A stretch of DNA of 64,000 nt from JBDHTQ01 sp039808765. Lineage in GTDB: Bacteria; Pseudomonadota; Alphaproteobacteria; UBA2400. The notes beneath the pieces are model-generated. The model had not been told where the DNA came from, ran no database searches, and was given only the letters and a program-made list of their open reading frames with translations. Positions within the stretch are counted from its first letter, which is position 1. Each line of letters opens with the position of its first letter. A program made the position numbers and the translations under genes. The stretch lies in contig JBDHTQ010000001.1 of the NCBI GenBank assembly GCA_039808765.1, positions 186,001 to 250,000 on the forward strand. Direction: 5' to 3'. Shown here piece by piece: positions 26,357 to 35,331 of the stretch.

Positions 26357-27109
26357 ATGAACAAGATAATTGCAGGAAACTGGAAAATGAATGGCACGCT
26401 GGCTGAAGCACAAGCTTTGGCTGGAGCGATTGCCGCGCAATCTTCAACCCTTCCACCTCATGTTAAAGCGGTTATTTGTCCCCCATTTTTGCACGTTTCT
26501 AGCGTTGTGGCTGCCGTTGCCGGATCTTCGATTGCGGTCGGTGCGCAGGACTGTAGCGTCGAAGCAAAGGGGGCTTTTACAGGTGATATCAGCGTGCCGA
26601 TGCTGATTGACGCAGGGTGCTCTTATGTAATTGTCGGCCACTCGGAACGCCGCCATGGCAAGGGTGAAACGGATCAGGTGATTCGCCAAAAAGCCACAGC
26701 TGCCCTGAATGCCGGACTGAAACCAATTATTTGTGTAGGTGAAATTCTCGCCGAGCGAGAAGCGAATCAAGCAGAATCCGTTGTTGCCAAGCAGCTTGAA
26801 GGGTCTTTGCCAGCTGACTGCAGCGAAATTATCGTGGCATACGAGCCTGTTTGGGCCATTGGTACGGGGAAGGTTGCCAGTCCGAAAGACGTACAAAATA
26901 TGCACCAATCTATTCAAAAGGCTGTATCACAGCTACGCCCGCATGCACTATTGACGATTCTTTATGGTGGCTCTGTGAATGCGGAAAATGCAGCCGAGCT
27001 ATTAGCCATTCCTGAAGTCGGTGGTGCATTGGTTGGTGGCGCCAGCCTAAAAGCGGAAAGCTTTTTGGCCATTGCCCGTGCCGTTAAAGGTGAGGCATTA
27101 GCGGCTTAA
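26357..27109 (+). CDS. tpiA: Triosephosphate isomerase
   Basis: 250 residues, full length. It interconverts dihydroxyacetone phosphate and glyceraldehyde 3-phosphate. The catalytic residues are visible: Lys10 in AGNWKMNG, His95 in VIVGHSERR and Glu163 in VAYEPVWAIGTG, plus the phosphate-binding YGGSVNAENA. The ribosome site is GAGG 8 bases before the ATG. It is divergent from the PpiD-like gene and followed by an intrinsic terminator before dnaK. The placement between two chaperone loci appears incidental. Confidence 0.97.
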   Translation: MNKIIAGNWKMNGTLAEAQALAGAIAAQSSTLPPHVKAVICPPFLHVSSVVAAVAGSSIAVGAQDCSVEAKGAFTGDISVPMLIDAGCSYVIVGHSERRHGKGETDQVIRQKATAALNAGLKPIICVGEILAEREANQAESVVAKQLEGSLPADCSEIIVAYEPVWAIGTGKVASPKDVQNMHQSIQKAVSQLRPHALLTILYGGSVNAENAAELLAIPEVGGALVGGASLKAESFLAIARAVKGEALAA

Positions 27110-27137
27110 AAAAACTTGTCTTTTCACGAGTTTTTTC
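27108..27137 (+). terminator. Intrinsic terminator of tpiA
   Basis: AAAAAACTTGT and ACGAGTTTTTT form an eleven-base-pair stem (one wobble) with loop CTTTTC and a T-run, beginning at the tpiA stop codon. Confidence 0.82.
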
Positions 27138-27148
27138 AACCCGTGCCT

Positions 27149-27177
27149 CTTGTAGGGGCGTCTTGCAATCCCTACAT
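27149..27177 (+). promoter_or_regulatory. Possible heat-shock (RpoH-type) promoter of dnaK with inverted repeat
   Basis: CTTG (27149-27152) and CCCTACAT (27170-27177) are 17 bases apart, resembling a sigma-32 promoter. TGTAGGG (27151-27157) and CCCTACA (27170-27176) also form a perfect inverted repeat across it. No CIRCE element is present, which fits sigma-32 rather than HrcA control. Confidence 0.45.
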
Positions 27178-27255
27178 AGCTAAAGTAGCGTTTAAAGGTG
27201 AACGGGTTGTTTGCCTAACATATTGGAATGATTGTAAATTTAGGGAGAGCAAACT

Positions 27256-29205
27256 ATGAGTAAAGTTATCGGGATTGACTTGGGTACGACCAACTCGTGC
27301 TGCGCCGTGATGGATGGTGGCTCTCCCAAAGTCTTGGAGAATGCCGAGGGCGCACGCACAACCCCTTCAATCGTTGCTTATACTGATGCGGGTGAGCGTT
27401 TGGTGGGGCAGGCTGCAAAACGCCAAGCAGTTACTAACTTCAAGAATACCTTTTATGCGATCAAACGCTTGATTGGTCGTCGTTATGAAGATGCCGAAGT
27501 TGAGAAGATGCGTTCATTGGCGCCGTTCCCGATCGTTCGTGGTGATAACGGTGACGCCTGGGTTGAAGTGCGCGGTGAGAAAAAATCTCCGCCGGAAATT
27601 TCTGCCGAAATTCTCAAAAAGATTAAAAACGATGCTGAGAAATATCTCGGCCAAACGGTCACGCAAGCTGTTATTACTGTCCCAGCTTACTTTAATGACG
27701 CTCAGCGTCAGGCCACGAAGGATGCGGGTCGTATTGCCGGGCTTGAGGTGTTGCGTATTATTAACGAGCCAACCGCTGCAGCACTCGCTTATGGCTTAGA
27801 TAAAAAACATGGCGGTGTGATCGCTGTTTATGACCTTGGCGGTGGTACGTTTGACGTTTCTATCCTTGAAATTGGTGACGGTGTTTTTGAAGTAAAATCA
27901 ACCAACGGCAACACCTTCCTGGGTGGCGAAGACTTTGACCAGCGCATCATTGACTGGATTGCTGACGAGTTTAAACGCGAAAATGGTATTGATTTGCGTA
28001 AAGATCGCATGACGCTGCAACGCCTTAAATCTGCTGCTGAAAAGGCTAAAATTGAGCTTTCCTCAGCGATGGAAACAGAAATCAATGAACCGTTTATTAC
28101 AGCTGATGCGTCAGGGCCAAAGCATCTCTTGATCAAGATGACGCGGGCTAAACTTGAATCACTGGTCGGTGATTTGATTGAAAGCTCATTGGAACCTTGT
28201 CGCAAAGCGCTTAAAGATGCTGGGTTGACAGCAAATGACATTAAGGAAGTTGTTCTGGTCGGTGGTATGACCCGTATGCCGAAGGTTGTTGAAACGGTTG
28301 AAAAATTCTTTGGTAAAAAACCACATCAGGGCGTTAATCCTGATGAAGTTGTGGCCATTGGTGCTGCGGTTCAGGCGGGTGTGCTCAAAGGTGATGTGAA
28401 AGATGTGCTTCTGCTTGACGTTACGCCCCTTTCATTGGGGATTGAAACGTTGGGCGGTGTCTTCACACGTTTGATCGATCGCAATACCACCATCCCCACT
28501 AAAAAGAGCCAAATCTTTTCAACAGCTGAGGATAATCAGTCTGCTGTGACCATTCGCATTGCCCAGGGCGAGCGCGAAATGTTCTCGGATAACAAAATTC
28601 TCGGCCAGTTCGATTTGAGTGGTTTGCCGCCCGCACCGCGTGGTGTGCCCAAGATTGAGGTTGCTTTTGATATTGATGCTAACGGTATTGTCGCTGTATC
28701 AGCCAAAGATATGGCAACTGGCAAAGAGCAGAAAATCAGCATCCAACCTTCTGGCGGATTGAGCAAGGATGATATCGATCGTATGGTAAAGGAAGCTGAG
28801 AGTCACCGGGCTGATGACCAGCGTCGCCGTGAGCTGATCGAAGCCCGAAACCATGCCGACAGCATGATTCACTCAACTGAACAACAGTTGAAAGAACATG
28901 GTGAGAAAGTTGCAGCTGATATCAAACAACAAATTGAGACAGCCATTAAAGACCTGAATGATGTTAAAGATGGCGACAATCTTGATTTGATTAAATCAAA
29001 GTCAGATGCGCTCTCTCAAATCATCATGAAGATGGGTGAAGCGGTCTATAAAGGCACTGACGGTGCTCAGGGCAATTCGTCCGGAGCCGGGCAGAACGAA
29101 GATCCGGCTGCGGCGTCAGGTGGTTCTAGCGGATCAAAATCAGGCGATGATAAGGTGGTAGATGCCGATTTTGAAGAAGTGGATTCAGATAAAAAGAGCG
29201 CGTAA
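27256..29205 (+). CDS. dnaK: Hsp70 chaperone DnaK
   Basis: 649 residues. The nucleotide-binding domain shows IGIDLGTTNSC at the start, VPAYFNDAQRQATKDAG, AYDLGGGTFD-type sequence (VYDLGGGTFDVSILEIG) and LVGGMTRMPKV. The linker and substrate-binding domain follow (VLLLDVTPLSLGIETLGG), and the C-terminus has a Gly/Ser/Gln-rich lid tail ending VVDADFEEVDSDKKSA. It refolds proteins with DnaJ and GrpE. AGGGAGAG precedes the ATG. A strong terminator lies between it and the next gene, so dnaJ expression may be set separately. Confidence 0.98.
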   Translation: MSKVIGIDLGTTNSCCAVMDGGSPKVLENAEGARTTPSIVAYTDAGERLVGQAAKRQAVTNFKNTFYAIKRLIGRRYEDAEVEKMRSLAPFPIVRGDNGDAWVEVRGEKKSPPEISAEILKKIKNDAEKYLGQTVTQAVITVPAYFNDAQRQATKDAGRIAGLEVLRIINEPTAAALAYGLDKKHGGVIAVYDLGGGTFDVSILEIGDGVFEVKSTNGNTFLGGEDFDQRIIDWIADEFKRENGIDLRKDRMTLQRLKSAAEKAKIELSSAMETEINEPFITADASGPKHLLIKMTRAKLESLVGDLIESSLEPCRKALKDAGLTANDIKEVVLVGGMTRMPKVVETVEKFFGKKPHQGVNPDEVVAIGAAVQAGVLKGDVKDVLLLDVTPLSLGIETLGGVFTRLIDRNTTIPTKKSQIFSTAEDNQSAVTIRIAQGEREMFSDNKILGQFDLSGLPPAPRGVPKIEVAFDIDANGIVAVSAKDMATGKEQKISIQPSGGLSKDDIDRMVKEAESHRADDQRRRELIEARNHADSMIHSTEQQLKEHGEKVAADIKQQIETAIKDLNDVKDGDNLDLIKSKSDALSQIIMKMGEAVYKGTDGAQGNSSGAGQNEDPAAASGGSSGSKSGDDKVVDADFEEVDSDKKSA

Positions 29206-29232
29206 CGCTTTTTGAGTAAAATAGTCAGTGAC

Positions 29233-29274
29233 AAGATCCCTTCTTTTCATATACGAAAAGAAGGGATCTTTTTA
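29233..29274 (+). terminator. Strong intrinsic terminator between dnaK and the TerD-like gene
   Basis: Two perfectly complementary 16-base arms (29233-29248 and 29255-29270) around a six-base loop, ending in a run of five T. The Shine-Dalgarno sequence of the next gene begins right after it. Confidence 0.88.
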
Positions 29275-29286
29275 AGGAGAAGGATG

Positions 29287-29934
29287 ATGGCGGAGCATAT
29301 GTCAAATCCTAGAAGGGTTGAGCGGGTCAACGGAAGACTCCCTACGTTGGGATTTGGTGTGATCTGGTCAGCAACCGTGGCGAAAACCGAAACTGAAGCC
29401 GCTACCATGCTTCTCGAAGAATCCGTTACCACCGCTGATTTTATCAGTGCGGATAACAATCCTTTCTTCATAATGCCGAATGAACGCAAAAGTCGCTTTG
29501 TTGATTTGCAGGCCATTGCTGTGGCGTTAAGACCTGGTGGAGCGATTCATTGCATTATTGATGGGCATAATGTGACGGCTTTTGAAGGCGCAGTAGCGCA
29601 TACTGGGGATGATAAGACCGGAATGGGAAATGGTTGGGACGAAGTGGTCACCATTAACCTCAATACCCTACCAGAAGAAATTGATGGGATTGCCCTTTAT
29701 ATTCACTGCAAAAGCGGACACCTTTTAGCCGATGCTGAAGAGGGGGCTTTTGCTGTTTTCTCCATGCGTGATCAAGTGCCTATCTTAAAAGGCGATTTCA
29801 ATGTTAAGACCACGTCATGCTTACTTGGGATTTTGCGCCGTGTGGGCGCGGATGTGGTGCTGATTCCTGTTCAACATCCGTTTAGCACATCATCCTGTGA
29901 AGCAGCCCTTTCCCTTATTCATCAGCACTGGTAA
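29287..29934 (+). CDS. Divergent TerD-domain protein between dnaK and dnaJ
   Basis: 215 residues from ATG 29287; AAGGAG ends 7 bases before it (ATG 29284 is also possible, one codon earlier). The core AVAHTGDDKTGMGNGWDEVV, then TINLNTLPEEIDGIALYI, is the recognisable second half of a TerD/CABP domain (tellurium resistance and stress family, often calcium binding). The first half is unusual: instead of the DLDAS motif it has TTADFISADNNPFFIMP. It is cytoplasmic, with no signal peptide. Only 12 bases separate it from dnaJ, so those two are probably one transcription unit, while the terminator upstream separates it from dnaK. Confidence 0.72.
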   Translation: MAEHMSNPRRVERVNGRLPTLGFGVIWSATVAKTETEAATMLLEESVTTADFISADNNPFFIMPNERKSRFVDLQAIAVALRPGGAIHCIIDGHNVTAFEGAVAHTGDDKTGMGNGWDEVVTINLNTLPEEIDGIALYIHCKSGHLLADAEEGAFAVFSMRDQVPILKGDFNVKTTSCLLGILRRVGADVVLIPVQHPFSTSSCEAALSLIHQHW

Positions 29935-29946
29935 AGAGATCATTCA

Positions 29947-31116
29947 ATGAGCAAACAAGATTTATATGAGATTCTCGGGGCTTCTAAAGGTGCGACAGCA
30001 GAAGAGTTGAAAGCCGCTTATCGCAAAAAAGCGCTTAAATATCATCCTGATCGCAATCCCGGTGATAAAGAGGCAGAAGCCCACTTTAAAGAAGTGAACG
30101 CGGCCTATGATATTTTGCGCGATGATCAACGTCGGGCAGCTTATGACCGTTTTGGCCATCAGGCTTTCGAGAACGGCATGGGTGGCGGCGGTGGTGATCC
30201 CTTTGGTGGATTTGGTGGATTTAATTTCGGTCAGGGTGGTGGGGGCGGTTTCGCAGATATTTTTGATGCCATGTTCGGCGAATATATGAATCGTGGGCAA
30301 GGTGGCGGCAACGTAAATCGTGGTGCTGATATTCGTTATAATATGGATATTACCCTTGAGGAGGCTTTTAAGGGTAAAAGTGCAGAAATTCGAGTGCCTA
30401 CATCAATTATTTGTGAAAGCTGCTCGGGAACAGGGGCCAAGGCCGGTACGCAGCCTGTCTCATGTCCCACATGTCATGGGCAAGGAAAAATTCGCGCACA
30501 ACAAGGCTTTTTTACAATCGAAAGAACCTGTCCGGCATGTAATGGCGCGGGACGCGTGATCAAAGATCCATGCCCAACGTGTCATGCACAGGGGCGCGTT
30601 CGTAAAGAGCGTATGCTGAAAGTGGATATTCCTGCGGGTGTTGATGATGGCACACGCATTCGTCTCTCCAATGAAGGCGAGGCTGGTGCACGTGGCGGGC
30701 ATGCCGGTGACCTTTACATTTTTTTGAATGTGAAGGCTCATCCGCTTTTTCAGCGCAACGATGCTGAATTACATTGTCGGGTGCCTTTGCCTTTGGTAAC
30801 GGCTGCTCTGGGCGGAGAAATTGAAATTCCTTCTATTGACGGTAGCCGCGTGAAGATCAACATTCCTCCTGCTACGCAAACGGGTCAACAGTTTCGGGTG
30901 CGCGGCAAGGGCATGAGCATCTTGAAAACCCATCATCGTGGTGATTTATATATTGAAGCCGTGGTCGAAACACCGCGTAATCTATCTAAGCGCCAAGAAG
31001 CGTTGTTGAAAGAATTTGCCGCTGAAAATGAAGGGGCCGAAAATGCTAACACCAGTCCCGAAAGTCACAGCTTTTTTAGTCGGGTAAAGGATTTCTTTGA
31101 AGGTTTTACGTCCTAG
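29947..31116 (+). CDS. dnaJ: Hsp40 cochaperone DnaJ
   Basis: 389 residues. The J domain has KYHPDRNPGD with HPD at 33-35, followed by a Gly/Phe-rich linker (about 78-118) and four zinc repeats: CESCSGTG, CPTCHGQG, CPACNGAG and CPTCHAQG; the last has Ala in place of the first Gly. The C-terminal substrate domain ends with a short tail. It stimulates DnaK ATPase and delivers clients. It is usually next to dnaK; here a TerD-like gene lies between them. Confidence 0.97.
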   Translation: MSKQDLYEILGASKGATAEELKAAYRKKALKYHPDRNPGDKEAEAHFKEVNAAYDILRDDQRRAAYDRFGHQAFENGMGGGGGDPFGGFGGFNFGQGGGGGFADIFDAMFGEYMNRGQGGGNVNRGADIRYNMDITLEEAFKGKSAEIRVPTSIICESCSGTGAKAGTQPVSCPTCHGQGKIRAQQGFFTIERTCPACNGAGRVIKDPCPTCHAQGRVRKERMLKVDIPAGVDDGTRIRLSNEGEAGARGGHAGDLYIFLNVKAHPLFQRNDAELHCRVPLPLVTAALGGEIEIPSIDGSRVKINIPPATQTGQQFRVRGKGMSILKTHHRGDLYIEAVVETPRNLSKRQEALLKEFAAENEGAENANTSPESHSFFSRVKDFFEGFTS

Positions 31117-31117
31117 A

Positions 31118-31142
31118 GCGTGTCTCGCGAGGCTAGATGCGC
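31118..31142 (+). terminator. Weak terminator-like hairpin after dnaJ
   Basis: GCGTGTCT and AGATGCGC form an eight-base-pair stem with two wobbles; a T-rich stretch begins several bases later (cttatattttt). Confidence 0.35.
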
Positions 31143-31304
31143 CCTGTCTTATATTTTTAACGTAATCAGATTGTTACAGATGAATTTGATGATTCCTATC
31201 TTGACGAGACTTTCTCGGCCGCACCAAACTTCTGCTGGTTGCGTCATAACCTAACCTTCTTTGCTGCAGGCATGGGGAAAAATAATTTAAACCCAAGCTA
31301 TCTA

Positions 31305-32600
31305 TCAGGTTTTTATACGACGATAACAGAAAGTGTAATGAAGAATCAGCTGCATAAAGCCTGCGATCATTATCCCATCAATCATTGGGATTGTCGTTAA
31401 GCTAAACCACGCAAGCCCCATTGCATCGGTGGGAGTTGTCATAAGGCTTAAAGCAAAGCCAATGCCCCATGCCGTAAGTGGAATTGGGCGAAAAGATTTT
31501 AAATCATCCCAATGATGGTAGCGACTTTGATTCAGGAAATAATCCATGACATAGACCCCTGCCATGGGCGCGAAAAGATTGCCGGTAAAAATCAACCAGT
31601 CAATAAAGTGATTGAATATTCCTAAAACCGCTGAGAGCGTGCCCAGAATGCTGACCGCAGCAGCGATTTTCCAGCGTGCAATTCGGGGCAAAAGGGGGTT
31701 AAGGCATAGCGCGCCTGCGTAAACATTAACGTCATTTGTGGTCCAGGTTGCCAAGAACAAAACAGCTAAAGCAAGCGTCCCAAAGCCTAATTGGAAAAGG
31801 ATAAGCATATAATCGGGTTCTTGCGCGGCAATGCTGGTTAAGCCTGTTAAAATAAGCAGAAAGGGGTAAACAAATGCAAAATTCGGAACAATCCCAAGGA
31901 TTGTGGACCGAGAGTTTTTCATAAATCTCGTTACATCAGGCATTGTTGTGGCAGAGCTATAGGCTCCTGCAATCGTAGCAACCATCGTACCAAAAGCCAT
32001 TGTGGTTGGTGGGACGAAATTTATAACGTGTTGAATTTCGCCCGTTTGAAAAAAGTGGTAGAGTGGAAGTAAAAGAATAACCACAAGCATTGGAACCGCG
32101 ATAAAACTCAGCTTGCCCATGCTTCTAAAACCAATAATAGCAGTGATTGACATAACTAAACCAGAAGCAATCGTAATTGCTTGCTCATTGAGCGAGATCG
32201 AAAAAACCCGCTCCAGCTGCTCATTAAGAACATAGGAAAAAATATTCGTTTGGATGCCAAACCAGCCAATGCTGCACATTGCCATGGATACATTGGCAAT
32301 AAGCGATCCATAAGAGCCAAAGGTGATCTTTACAAGCATCGACGTTGGTAAACCTGTTTTTTGCCCAACATAGCCCGTGAGGAGGGCAATCCCCGCTGCA
32401 ATCACTCCCCCCAAAAAGGCAGCAAAAATAAACGTGTAAAAAGTAGCTTGTACTGCCAGCTGCGCTCCTAGGCTAAAAACAGGTACGCAAATGGTGCAAC
32501 CGATAAGGACAGCTGCCAAGAAAAGCCAATTTTGCTTATTATTGTCTCGCACGGGTTGCAGAGGGGAATCTTGCTTCATTATTTCTAACAGGCTGCTCAC
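31305..32600 (-). CDS. NCS1-type cytosine/purine/thiamine permease (CodB-like)
   Basis: 431 residues with about twelve hydrophobic segments and the start region SLGAQLAVQATFYTFIFAAF. TGLPTSMLVKITFGSYGS and GWFGIQTNIFSYVLNEQLE match helices 2-3 of the nucleobase-cation symporter-1 family, including CodB. It probably imports a nucleobase or a related heterocycle, and the exact substrate is not readable. The start is GTG 32600 with AAGGAG 8 bases before it. It lies 12 bases after an ABC-2 permease stop, so it is the last gene of a four-gene operon, an unusual pairing of importer and exporter genes. Confidence 0.85.
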   Translation of the reverse strand: MSSLLEIMKQDSPLQPVRDNNKQNWLFLAAVLIGCTICVPVFSLGAQLAVQATFYTFIFAAFLGGVIAAGIALLTGYVGQKTGLPTSMLVKITFGSYGSLIANVSMAMCSIGWFGIQTNIFSYVLNEQLERVFSISLNEQAITIASGLVMSITAIIGFRSMGKLSFIAVPMLVVILLLPLYHFFQTGEIQHVINFVPPTTMAFGTMVATIAGAYSSATTMPDVTRFMKNSRSTILGIVPNFAFVYPFLLILTGLTSIAAQEPDYMLILFQLGFGTLALAVLFLATWTTNDVNVYAGALCLNPLLPRIARWKIAAAVSILGTLSAVLGIFNHFIDWLIFTGNLFAPMAGVYVMDYFLNQSRYHHWDDLKSFRPIPLTAWGIGFALSLMTTPTDAMGLAWFSLTTIPMIDGIMIAGFMQLILHYTFCYRRIKT

Positions 32601-32612
32601 AGTAATTTCTCC

Positions 32613-33392
32613 TTAGCGCATCATAATAATATTATTACCGGACGAATAATTGCGTAAGCCGCGGTAGAAAACGACAACGGCAACCGTTATGCATACAACT
32701 GATGCCACAAGCTGCCATAAGAAAAGCGGCATACTGAAACTACGCATAATTTCAACCGGTAAAAAAGCAACATAACCCGTCGGAATAATCGTAAGGATTA
32801 ATATTTTTGCGATGGGGCCATATCCAACCTGTGGATTAGATGCGGCAATGATCGCGGAGATGAAAGTATTATCAACGGCTTCTTCGCTTAATTGCCAAAA
32901 CGCCAAACTTTCAATGGTAATTCTCAGAGCCACCATGACCAATCCTGATGAAACTCCCAAAATCATACTTAAAAGCAGCGGCTTAAAGGCCAAGGGTACA
33001 TAGAAAAGAAGAATAAGAAGACCCGTGAGAAAGTCGCCAAAAGAATCGGGGCGAATACGTTGGAATAATACCGAAAGTATGACGGGGCGCGGCTGGGCAA
33101 GGAATGAATCCAAGGCCCCGGAGTGTATTTGTCGCGCAATCAAATTCGAGCCGCCCATTAAGAAAAAGAATATTCCGAACCCAAAAGTTAAACTTCCGAA
33201 TAGAAAAGCGACCTGTTCCATCTTCCAACCGTTAATGTTAGAGATACGCGAGAACATAATCGTCCACATTTGAAAGAAGAGAAGATTTTGTGCGAACATA
33301 ACGAACGATAAAATCAAAAAATTTTTTCTATCGCTAAACTGCTGCTTAATGTTGTGCGCGATAAGGCATGAAAGCCAATGCAGTGTATTCAT
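32613..33392 (-). CDS. ABC-2 type exporter permease, second subunit
   Basis: 259 residues from ATG 33392 (AGGAG 7 bases before), with six hydrophobic segments. It resembles the DUF990 (PF06182) family: an N-terminal cytosolic stretch, ARQIHSGALDSFLAQPRPVI in the middle, and a final helix followed by RGLRNYSSGN. These permeases pair with a second DUF990-type subunit and one ATPase. The gene starts 2 bases after its partner ends, consistent with an obligate heterodimer. The transported compound is unknown. Confidence 0.82.
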   Translation of the reverse strand: MNTLHWLSCLIAHNIKQQFSDRKNFLILSFVMFAQNLLFFQMWTIMFSRISNINGWKMEQVAFLFGSLTFGFGIFFFLMGGSNLIARQIHSGALDSFLAQPRPVILSVLFQRIRPDSFGDFLTGLLILLFYVPLAFKPLLLSMILGVSSGLVMVALRITIESLAFWQLSEEAVDNTFISAIIAASNPQVGYGPIAKILILTIIPTGYVAFLPVEIMRSFSMPLFLWQLVASVVCITVAVVVFYRGLRNYSSGNNIIMMR

Positions 33393-33394
33393 GG

Positions 33395-34228
33395 CTAGAC
33401 TCCTGTTTTCATGACGTACCTGATCATCCACTTATTGGCGATATAAAGTGCAGTCAGAAGTATGGCTAGCCATAAAATCTGCATCAAAAAACCACACAAT
33501 ATTGTCACATCCGTCACGGGCAGCATATGTACTCCTACGGCATTTAAAACAGAAGGAAAGGGAGTGAGAAAGGCAAAATGCTGTATATGGAGAGGGAAGA
33601 AAATAACAGGAAAGTAGAGCCCACCCAGCACGAACGTCATTTTACTCATCATCCAACCAACCTGTGTGCTGAAGGGGCCGAAAATTTCTACCATCGAAGC
33701 AATAAAACCGATGAGTTGTAAAATAACGCAGCTCAAAACTATCGTCATAACAACAAAGCTTATTTTCCATAGCTCAATTGGGAGCGGAGCTTGATAAAGC
33801 AAGGGAACAATAACCAAGGAAAGAAGGAAGAGTAAAAGCGATAATGTGATCGTTCTGCCCCACAGCCAGCAGAGAATAAAAATAGAGAGGGAATTGGGGC
33901 GTGTCAAAAATTCACTCAAACGACCCTGCGCAATAATATGTGCGCCAAAAGTATAACCGCCCGGCGAGCCCAGCATGATGCATTCTGTCATGGCAAGATA
34001 CCAGATCATGTTTTCAGGTCTCAGGCCGGCTACATTTAATTCATGCAGCGGCATATGGCGGAAAATTGTGGAAAAGATATAAAGCAAAACAAGGTAGATC
34101 ATTGTCGTCGATACAAAGTCTACGCGATCGTGCAGGGTTTGCCGACAGCCCATTTTGAAAGCGGCAACATAGCCTTTGCTAAGGGGAGGGTGAGCGTTTT
34201 TTGTGCATAAGGTCAGCTCAAGGCTCAT
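33395..34228 (-). CDS. ABC-2 type exporter permease, first subunit
   Basis: 277 residues, six hydrophobic segments. Features of the family are an N-terminal amphipathic stretch (KMGCRQTLHDRVDFVSTTMI), GAHIIAQGRLSEFLTRPNSL in the middle, and basic residues at the end. ATG 34228 overlaps the ATPase stop (ATGA), so translation is coupled. It is the partner of the 32613-33392 permease. Confidence 0.82.
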   Translation of the reverse strand: MSLELTLCTKNAHPPLSKGYVAAFKMGCRQTLHDRVDFVSTTMIYLVLLYIFSTIFRHMPLHELNVAGLRPENMIWYLAMTECIMLGSPGGYTFGAHIIAQGRLSEFLTRPNSLSIFILCWLWGRTITLSLLLFLLSLVIVPLLYQAPLPIELWKISFVVMTIVLSCVILQLIGFIASMVEIFGPFSTQVGWMMSKMTFVLGGLYFPVIFFPLHIQHFAFLTPFPSVLNAVGVHMLPVTDVTILCGFLMQILWLAILLTALYIANKWMIRYVMKTGV

Positions 34229-35220
34229 GATGCTGCTCCATTTTTGCCAAGGTGATAAATATGCTTAATTATCTCTTCAAGTGGAACATCACCGACTGAG
34301 ACATCAAGAACATTTGTTTGAGAAAGTGCATTTGAAATAACATCCGATAACGCAATTATCTTGGGATCGACATCAAGAAAAAGTTTATAATGTTCGCTGC
34401 GTATGTGAATGCCCTCTTGCGGCCAGCTCACGGGTAAAACATAACGAGGGTTTTCTTCCTCGGTGGTCAATACTATCATTTTTTTACGAAGATACTGACG
34501 GCGCATTTCTTCTAGAGACTGATCAATCAATTTTTCTCCATGATTGATCAGCACAACGCGATTACAGATTTTTTCTATGTCTGCGGTATCGTGCGAGGTT
34601 AAAATGAGGGTCACACCGTTAGAAACCGCAAGGTCAAGAAGATGATCGCGCAGCTCTGCTTTAGTGGTTACATCCAAGCCGATTGTCGGTTCATCAAGAA
34701 AAAGAATCTTTGGATTGTGCAACAAACTCGCCACAATTTCGCACTTCATCCGCTGGCCAAGTGAAAGGGTTGAAACTTTTTGATTGATCATTCCACCAAT
34801 CTTGAATGTCTCGCACAGTAAGTTTAGTCGTTGCCGATATGCTTTTTGATCAAGACCATACACCTTGCTTAACAGATCATAACTTTGTATGACGGGCGAA
34901 TGATACCAAAGCTGTGAGCGTTGACCGAAAACTAAACCGATATGGTAGGCCAGTTTTTTTCGGTCAATCCACGGGATAAAACCTGCGACGGTGGCATGGC
35001 CACTTGTTGGTGTTAAAATTCCACTCAACATTTTTAATGTCGTTGATTTTCCCGCACCGTTGGGGCCGATAAAAGCGACTCGGTCACCAGCTTGAATCGA
35101 AAATGAAATATCATTGACGGCCGTGAATGTACCTTTTTCATAACGGGGAAGAAGAAATTTTTTTGAGAGGGGTTTCTTTGTTGTAAACGTCTTCGTTAAA
35201 TTATTGATAGAAATAATCAT
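34225..35220 (-). CDS. ABC-2 exporter ATP-binding protein
   Basis: 331 residues from ATG 35220 (GGAGGG upstream). Walker A is GPNGAGKST, the Q-loop region is LVFGQRSQLWYH, the signature is LSLGQRMKCEI, Walker B is ILFLDEPTIGLD, and the switch is TSHD. The signature and the long N-terminal segment before the core match ATPases that work with DUF990 permeases. A C-terminal domain of about 90 residues follows. It powers export by the next two membrane proteins. This is the first gene of the operon. Confidence 0.9.
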   Translation of the reverse strand: MIISINNLTKTFTTKKPLSKKFLLPRYEKGTFTAVNDISFSIQAGDRVAFIGPNGAGKSTTLKMLSGILTPTSGHATVAGFIPWIDRKKLAYHIGLVFGQRSQLWYHSPVIQSYDLLSKVYGLDQKAYRQRLNLLCETFKIGGMINQKVSTLSLGQRMKCEIVASLLHNPKILFLDEPTIGLDVTTKAELRDHLLDLAVSNGVTLILTSHDTADIEKICNRVVLINHGEKLIDQSLEEMRRQYLRKKMIVLTTEEENPRYVLPVSWPQEGIHIRSEHYKLFLDVDPKIIALSDVISNALSQTNVLDVSVGDVPLEEIIKHIYHLGKNGAAS

Positions 35221-35331
35221 TATTCCCTCCACGCCTGTATGTCAGTGTGGTGTTAAAAATACTTAGAATCAAGCATTAATTCTTTTGCTGTTTTGAGAAA
35301 ACTTGTGCAGTGCTTTCTTTTTTAAGAAAGC

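Noticed and set aside
27110..27255. CIRCE element before dnaK
   Set aside because: No TTAGCACTC-N9-GAGTGCTAA sequence present; sigma-32-like elements are a better fit.
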